Assembly: GCA_947096075.1 (NCBI GenBank)
Contig: CAMUQE010000026.1
Coordinates: 1 to 16,816, forward strand
DNA: 16,816 bases
Origin: Veillonella parvula
Lineage (GTDB): Bacteria; Bacillota; Negativicutes; Veillonellales; Veillonellaceae
Reading direction: 5' to 3'
How positions within the stretch are numbered: the stretch's first letter is position 1; each line of letters begins with the position of its first letter. Both the position numbers and the translations under genes were made by a program. Below, piece by piece: positions 13,802 through 16,816 of the stretch. Below the pieces are notes generated by a model. That model did no database searches. It was not told where the DNA came from and saw only the letters and a list, made by a program, of their open reading frames with translations.

Positions 13802-13808
13802 GTTTATT

Positions 13809-14105
13809 TTATTTTGCGCCTAGACGATCGAGAGCCAATGTATAACCATCCGCGCCATATACTAAACAGCGCTTTACACGACTAATCGTAGCCGTACTCG
13901 CACCTGTTTCTTCTACGATTTTCTCATAGCTGTCCCCTGCACGAAGCATTTTTGCTACTTGTAAGCGTTGAGATAATGCTTTTAATTCGTTAATCGTACA
14001 GATATCTTCAAAAAATGCATAGCATTCCTCTGTATTTTCAAGTGTTAAAATGGCGGTGAACAATTCGTCATTTTGTTGACTTCTCAATTTTTCATTGATG
14101 CTCAT
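13809..14105 (-). CDS. YerC/YecD-type TrpR-superfamily regulator
   Basis: The 98-residue protein matches the TrpR-like YerC/YecD family: an acidic N-terminal helix region, ALSQRLQVAKMLRAG (43-57), then a helix-turn-helix SYEKIVEETGASTATISRVKRCL (59-81). TrpR proteins bind DNA as dimers under control of a small ligand; the ligand and targets of YerC proteins are not established as far as I know. It lies between metI (9 bases upstream) and the permease gene, so it might regulate this transport group, which is inference. AGGAGG is 5 bases before the ATG. Confidence 0.9.
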   Translation of the reverse strand: MSINEKLRSQQNDELFTAILTLENTEECYAFFEDICTINELKALSQRLQVAKMLRAGDSYEKIVEETGASTATISRVKRCLVYGADGYTLALDRLGAK

Positions 14106-14114
14106 AGGATCCTC

Positions 14115-14768
14115 CTACTTCTTATTCATCGCTTTAGACCAAGCATCACCAATCATTTGTACAACTTGTACCAATACAATCAAGATGATGATTGTAGCGA
14201 TCATAATATCAGCTTGAAAACGTTGGTAACCATATCGGATTGCAATATCCCCGAGACCACCACCGCCAATAGCACCTGCCATCGCAGAGTAACCGATGAG
14301 GTTAACAATAAGCACCGTCACATTGTCAATAATTGTTGGCAATGCTTCTGGTAATAATACTTTCCAAATGATTTGTAATGGGCTTGCCCCCATAGATTGA
14401 GCCGCTTCGATAACACCAAAATTAATATCCTTAATAGACGTTTCTACAAGGCGCGCCAAGAATGGAATCGCCGCAATTGTCAATGGCACACACGCTGCAG
14501 TTGTACCGATGGATGTACCTACCACCATGCGAGTAAATGGAATAATGGCAACCATCAAGATGATGAAAGGTACGGAACGAGTGGCATTCACAATTGCACC
14601 TAACACTTTATTTAGTGCTACGTTTTCCAAGATATGACCTTTAGAAGTAACAACCAAAACGACACCAAGAGGAATGCCTAATAACATTGCCATTACGGTA
14701 GAAATTATAGTCATTTGCAATGTATCAAGGGTACCAGTTATAAGTAGATTAATGATTTGCTCTGACAT
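14115..14768 (-). CDS. metI: Methionine ABC transporter permease MetI
   Basis: MetI is the membrane subunit of the methionine importer and partners with MetN. The 217-residue protein has about five hydrophobic segments and the ABC-permease EAA loop EAAQSMGASPLQIIWKVLLP (121-140). Typical MetI stretches are NATRSVPFIIL (61-71), IPFLARLVETSI (101-112) and the GYSAMAGAIGGGGLGD segment. It overlaps the end of metN by 20 bases, with GAGGTG about 7 bases upstream, so the subunits are translationally coupled. No MetQ binding protein gene follows; the next gene is the yerC-like regulator. Confidence 0.95.
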   Translation of the reverse strand: MSEQIINLLITGTLDTLQMTIISTVMAMLLGIPLGVVLVVTSKGHILENVALNKVLGAIVNATRSVPFIILMVAIIPFTRMVVGTSIGTTAACVPLTIAAIPFLARLVETSIKDINFGVIEAAQSMGASPLQIIWKVLLPEALPTIIDNVTVLIVNLIGYSAMAGAIGGGGLGDIAIRYGYQRFQADIMIATIIILIVLVQVVQMIGDAWSKAMNKK

Positions 14769-15795
14769 AACCGATCACCTCGCTTTCAATTGGTAACGTT
14801 TTGATGTAGTCCAAACCTTCTTGTGCATTTTCTGGGTCACCATTCAAGATAACGATGAGGCGACCAACGCTCGTATTTTGGATGTAATCAATACCGCCAA
14901 AAAGAATGCTTACATCTAAATTAAAGCGTCTTACAAGGCCTGCTACTACAGGCTCATCTGTTGCTTGGCCTGTAAATTTGAGGCGAACTAATGGCGCGGT
15001 TCCTGCAATCCATTGATCATGCAACTCTAGATGTTCCAATGCTTCTGGAGGTAAGTTATCACTCACTACAGAGCTAATAAACTCTTTTGTCGTATTTTCG
15101 CGAGGATGTGTGAATACTTCAACCGTGCTACCTTCTTCGAGTATTACACCGCCTTCAATAACTGCCACGCGATCACAGATTTCACGGATAACGTGCATCT
15201 CATGTGTAATGAGCACAATAGTGAGCCCCATCTTCTCGTTAATATTTTTCAACAATTTCAAAATAGAATCTGTTGTTTGAGGATCAAGGGCAGATGTGGC
15301 TTCATCACAAAGGAGAACCTTTGGATTTGAAGCCAATGCACGAGCGATACCAACACGTTGCTTTTGACCACCAGATAATTGAGATGGATAGTTATTCATA
15401 CGCTCTGTAAGACCTACGATATCAAGGATCGGCTCGATGCGCTCCTTGATTTCAGCCTTGCTCATTCCTTGTAATTCCAACGGAAATGCTACATTGTCAT
15501 ACACTGTGCGAGAGGACAAGAGGTTAAAATGTTGGAAAATCATACCAATATTTTTGCGTGCTTTACGCAAAGCGGATTTGCTAAGTGTGGTTAAGTCTGT
15601 ACCATTTACGATAACAGAGCCAGATGTAGGTGCTTCGAGCATATTGATGCAACGAATCAAGGTGGATTTACCGGCACCGGATTGGCCAATAATGCCAAAG
15701 ATTTCGCCTTCTTTCACATTTAGGCTAATATCTTTCAACGCTTCCACACGAGTAGCACCTTCATAGACTTTACTAATGTGTTCTAATTGTATCAA
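14749..15795 (-). CDS. metN: Methionine ABC transporter ATP-binding protein MetN
   Basis: MetN powers methionine uptake through MetI. The 348-residue protein has Walker A GQSGAGKST (37-45), Q-loop FQHFNLLSSRTVYDN, signature LSGGQKQR (140-147), Walker B VLLCDEA (160-166) and the switch His in ITHEM (196-200). Residues ~265-345 form the C-terminal NIL domain that senses methionine in E. coli MetN (trans-inhibition). The start codon is TTG at 15793-15795: AAGGA lies 7 bases upstream, and the N-terminus then aligns with E. coli MetN (MIKLSNI...). The gap to dat upstream is 55 bases. I see no room for, nor features of, a SAM riboswitch there, so expression may depend on the dat promoter. Confidence 0.96.
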   Translation of the reverse strand: MIQLEHISKVYEGATRVEALKDISLNVKEGEIFGIIGQSGAGKSTLIRCINMLEAPTSGSVIVNGTDLTTLSKSALRKARKNIGMIFQHFNLLSSRTVYDNVAFPLELQGMSKAEIKERIEPILDIVGLTERMNNYPSQLSGGQKQRVGIARALASNPKVLLCDEATSALDPQTTDSILKLLKNINEKMGLTIVLITHEMHVIREICDRVAVIEGGVILEEGSTVEVFTHPRENTTKEFISSVVSDNLPPEALEHLELHDQWIAGTAPLVRLKFTGQATDEPVVAGLVRRFNLDVSILFGGIDYIQNTSVGRLIVILNGDPENAQEGLDYIKTLPIESEVIGYVRANH

Positions 15796-15850
15796 AATAA
15801 TTTCCTTTCTTAAGGTAAATGTGTATCATTTGATGAAAGCAACTTATCTA

Positions 15851-16708
15851 TCAAGGTAGCCCTTCTTCCATCAATTTTTCTAGTGCTTCGCGTAGACGAA
15901 GTGTAATGGCACCTGGTTTACCACCAGATACTAAATTTCTGTCTAGCTTAGTAATTGGGATGACACCACCAATTGTATCGGTAAAGAATAATTCATCCGC
16001 ATCATCTACAAAATTACGATCGAATTCTTTCTCAATAATGGTAATACCTAAAGATGGCGCTACACGCGTTAAGATCATTTGGCGCGTAATACCTTTTAAG
16101 ATATGATTATCCGCTGGATGCGTGTACAAGATACCATCCTTAACAGCAAACACATTAGATGTGGCGCCTTCTGTACAAATGCCATCACGGAACAAGATTG
16201 CTGTATAAGCAAATTTCTTTTCTGCTTTTGTTTGTGCCAAGATATTCGGGATCAAATTTGTAGTCTTAATATCTACATGATTCCAACGTTCATCAGGTAA
16301 AGCTATCGCTTTTACACCTTCACCCAATTTATTGACTTCATCTAAATCCAAGGTACGGATAGACATAAGCATTTGTGGTTCTAATTTGGAGCGATCATAA
16401 GCATGGTGACGTGGTGCTACACCACGAGAGATTTGTAAATAAATATAGCCCTCTTTGATTTCACTTTGCTCGATCAAAATTTCGTGCAATTCTGTCAAAT
16501 CATCAGGGGTCATTTTTACAGGAATATCCATTTCACGCATAGAGCGATACAAACGATCTTGGTGGTAAGACAAAGCGAAGCAACGGCCTTTTACGACGCG
16601 AACAACTTCATATACAGAGTCACCAAACAAATAGCCACGGTCATCAATACTGATAACTTTGGCACCTGGTTCAACGAATTCACCGTTAAAATATGTTAAT
16701 TCTTGCAT
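15851..16708 (-). CDS. dat: D-amino-acid aminotransferase (class IV)
   Basis: Dat is a PLP enzyme that exchanges amino groups between D-amino acids, for example D-Ala + 2-oxoglutarate to pyruvate + D-Glu. The 285-residue protein tracks the Bacillus enzyme closely: DDRGYLFGDSVYEVV (22-36, Tyr33), SRGVAPRHH (94-102, Arg100 and His102 for the substrate carboxylate), DIKTTNL (146-152, Lys148 as the Schiff-base lysine), TEGATSNVF (179-187, Glu180) and ILYTHPADNHILKGITR (193-209). The carboxylate-trap pair RxH and ILKGITR argue for D-specificity over IlvE or PabC. The start at 16708 has GAGGTG about 5 bases upstream. It is the first gene of the run that includes metNI. It could supply D-Glu alongside, or instead of, the MurI-like protein. 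Confidence 0.92.
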   Translation of the reverse strand: MQELTYFNGEFVEPGAKVISIDDRGYLFGDSVYEVVRVVKGRCFALSYHQDRLYRSMREMDIPVKMTPDDLTELHEILIEQSEIKEGYIYLQISRGVAPRHHAYDRSKLEPQMLMSIRTLDLDEVNKLGEGVKAIALPDERWNHVDIKTTNLIPNILAQTKAEKKFAYTAILFRDGICTEGATSNVFAVKDGILYTHPADNHILKGITRQMILTRVAPSLGITIIEKEFDRNFVDDADELFFTDTIGGVIPITKLDRNLVSGGKPGAITLRLREALEKLMEEGLP

Positions 16709-16763
16709 AGGAGCACCTCTTTTTCTTTTCGTTACTCTATCAAGTGGTAATCATCATGGACTT

Positions 16764-16772
16764 ATTATAACA
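16764..16772 (-). promoter_or_regulatory. Extended -10 promoter upstream of dat
   Basis: On the minus strand TGTTATAAT contains perfect TATAAT (16764-16769) with the extended -10 TG. The -35 region at 17-base spacing (TGAAAA) is weak. The predicted start is near 16757, giving a leader of about 48 bases. Confidence 0.62.
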
Positions 16773-16787
16773 CAATTACTTTCAAAT

Positions 16788-16809
16788 TTTCACACTTTAC
16801 TTTGTGAAA
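16788..16809. promoter_or_regulatory. Operator-like inverted repeat over the dat -35 region
   Basis: TTTCACA (16788-16794) and TGTGAAA (16803-16809) are perfect inverted repeats separated by 8 bases. They overlap the expected -35 position of the dat promoter, where a dimeric regulator could act. The regulator is unknown. Confidence 0.5.
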
Positions 16810-16816
16810 GATATTA

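Noticed and set aside
15796..15850. Possible SAM riboswitch or T-box before metN
   Set aside because: The gap is only 55 bases, too short for either class, and no conserved core or terminator hairpin is visible.
16788..16809. CRP/FNR-type binding site upstream of dat
   Set aside because: The half-sites are in the order TCACA...TGTGA, the inverse of the CRP consensus TGTGA-N6-TCACA, and the spacer is 8 bases.

Overview
The window is an AT-rich bacterial chromosome segment with 19 protein genes and two tRNAs, all on the minus strand. Most genes have strong AGGAGG-type ribosome binding sites about 5-8 bases before the start, and spacing is tight. The gene content suggests a Gram-positive-lineage anaerobe, and my best guess is a Negativicute close to Veillonella. 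The clues are a malic enzyme, an rph-rdgB-yfcE cluster as in Firmicutes, a Bacillus-type D-amino-acid aminotransferase, a YerC-type TrpR-like regulator and a CofE-like protein without other F420 genes. The genus is inference; no 16S gene is present. No mobile element, phage, CRISPR array or toxin-antitoxin pair was found.

Layout in the direction of transcription, from high to low coordinates. (a) 16809-12170: a D-amino-acid aminotransferase (dat) behind an extended -10 promoter and operator-like palindrome, then metN, metI, a yerC-like regulator, a TauE/SafE-family permease and a short-chain dehydrogenase. (b) 12121-10771: a two-gene unit of a hydrophobic protein with an LEA-like tail and a small DUF1232 protein, with promoter and terminator. 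(c) 10771-8233: a four-gene operon of acyl-CoA thioesterase, MurI-family racemase, one-pass membrane protein and CofE-like gamma-glutamyl ligase, bounded by a near-consensus promoter and a strong terminator. (d) 8089-4951: a hydantoinase/oxoprolinase (HyuA-like) gene overlapping a histone-deacetylase-family gene with a long C-terminal extension. (e) 4862-1934: rph, rdgB, yfcE-like and speD, ending in a strong terminator. (f) 1838-453: a single malic enzyme gene with its own promoter and terminator. (g) 202-1: a tRNA-Pro and tRNA-Gly unit behind a perfect consensus promoter, running off the window edge.

Themes. Two routes to D-glutamate (MurI-like and Dat) lie in neighbouring operons, and a putative gamma-glutamyl ligase shares the MurI operon. 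The MurI-like protein lacks the usual PYG tyrosine, so its substrate is uncertain. SpeD gives a polyamine link that might involve the nearby deacetylase-family protein. RNase PH, RdgB and a YfcE-type phosphoesterase form a known RNA/nucleotide housekeeping cluster. MetNI, without an adjacent MetQ, sits with a permease family often linked to sulfur compounds. Most of the window is housekeeping. The least explained parts are the HyuA-HDAC pair, the racemase/CofE-like operon and the LEA-tailed protein.
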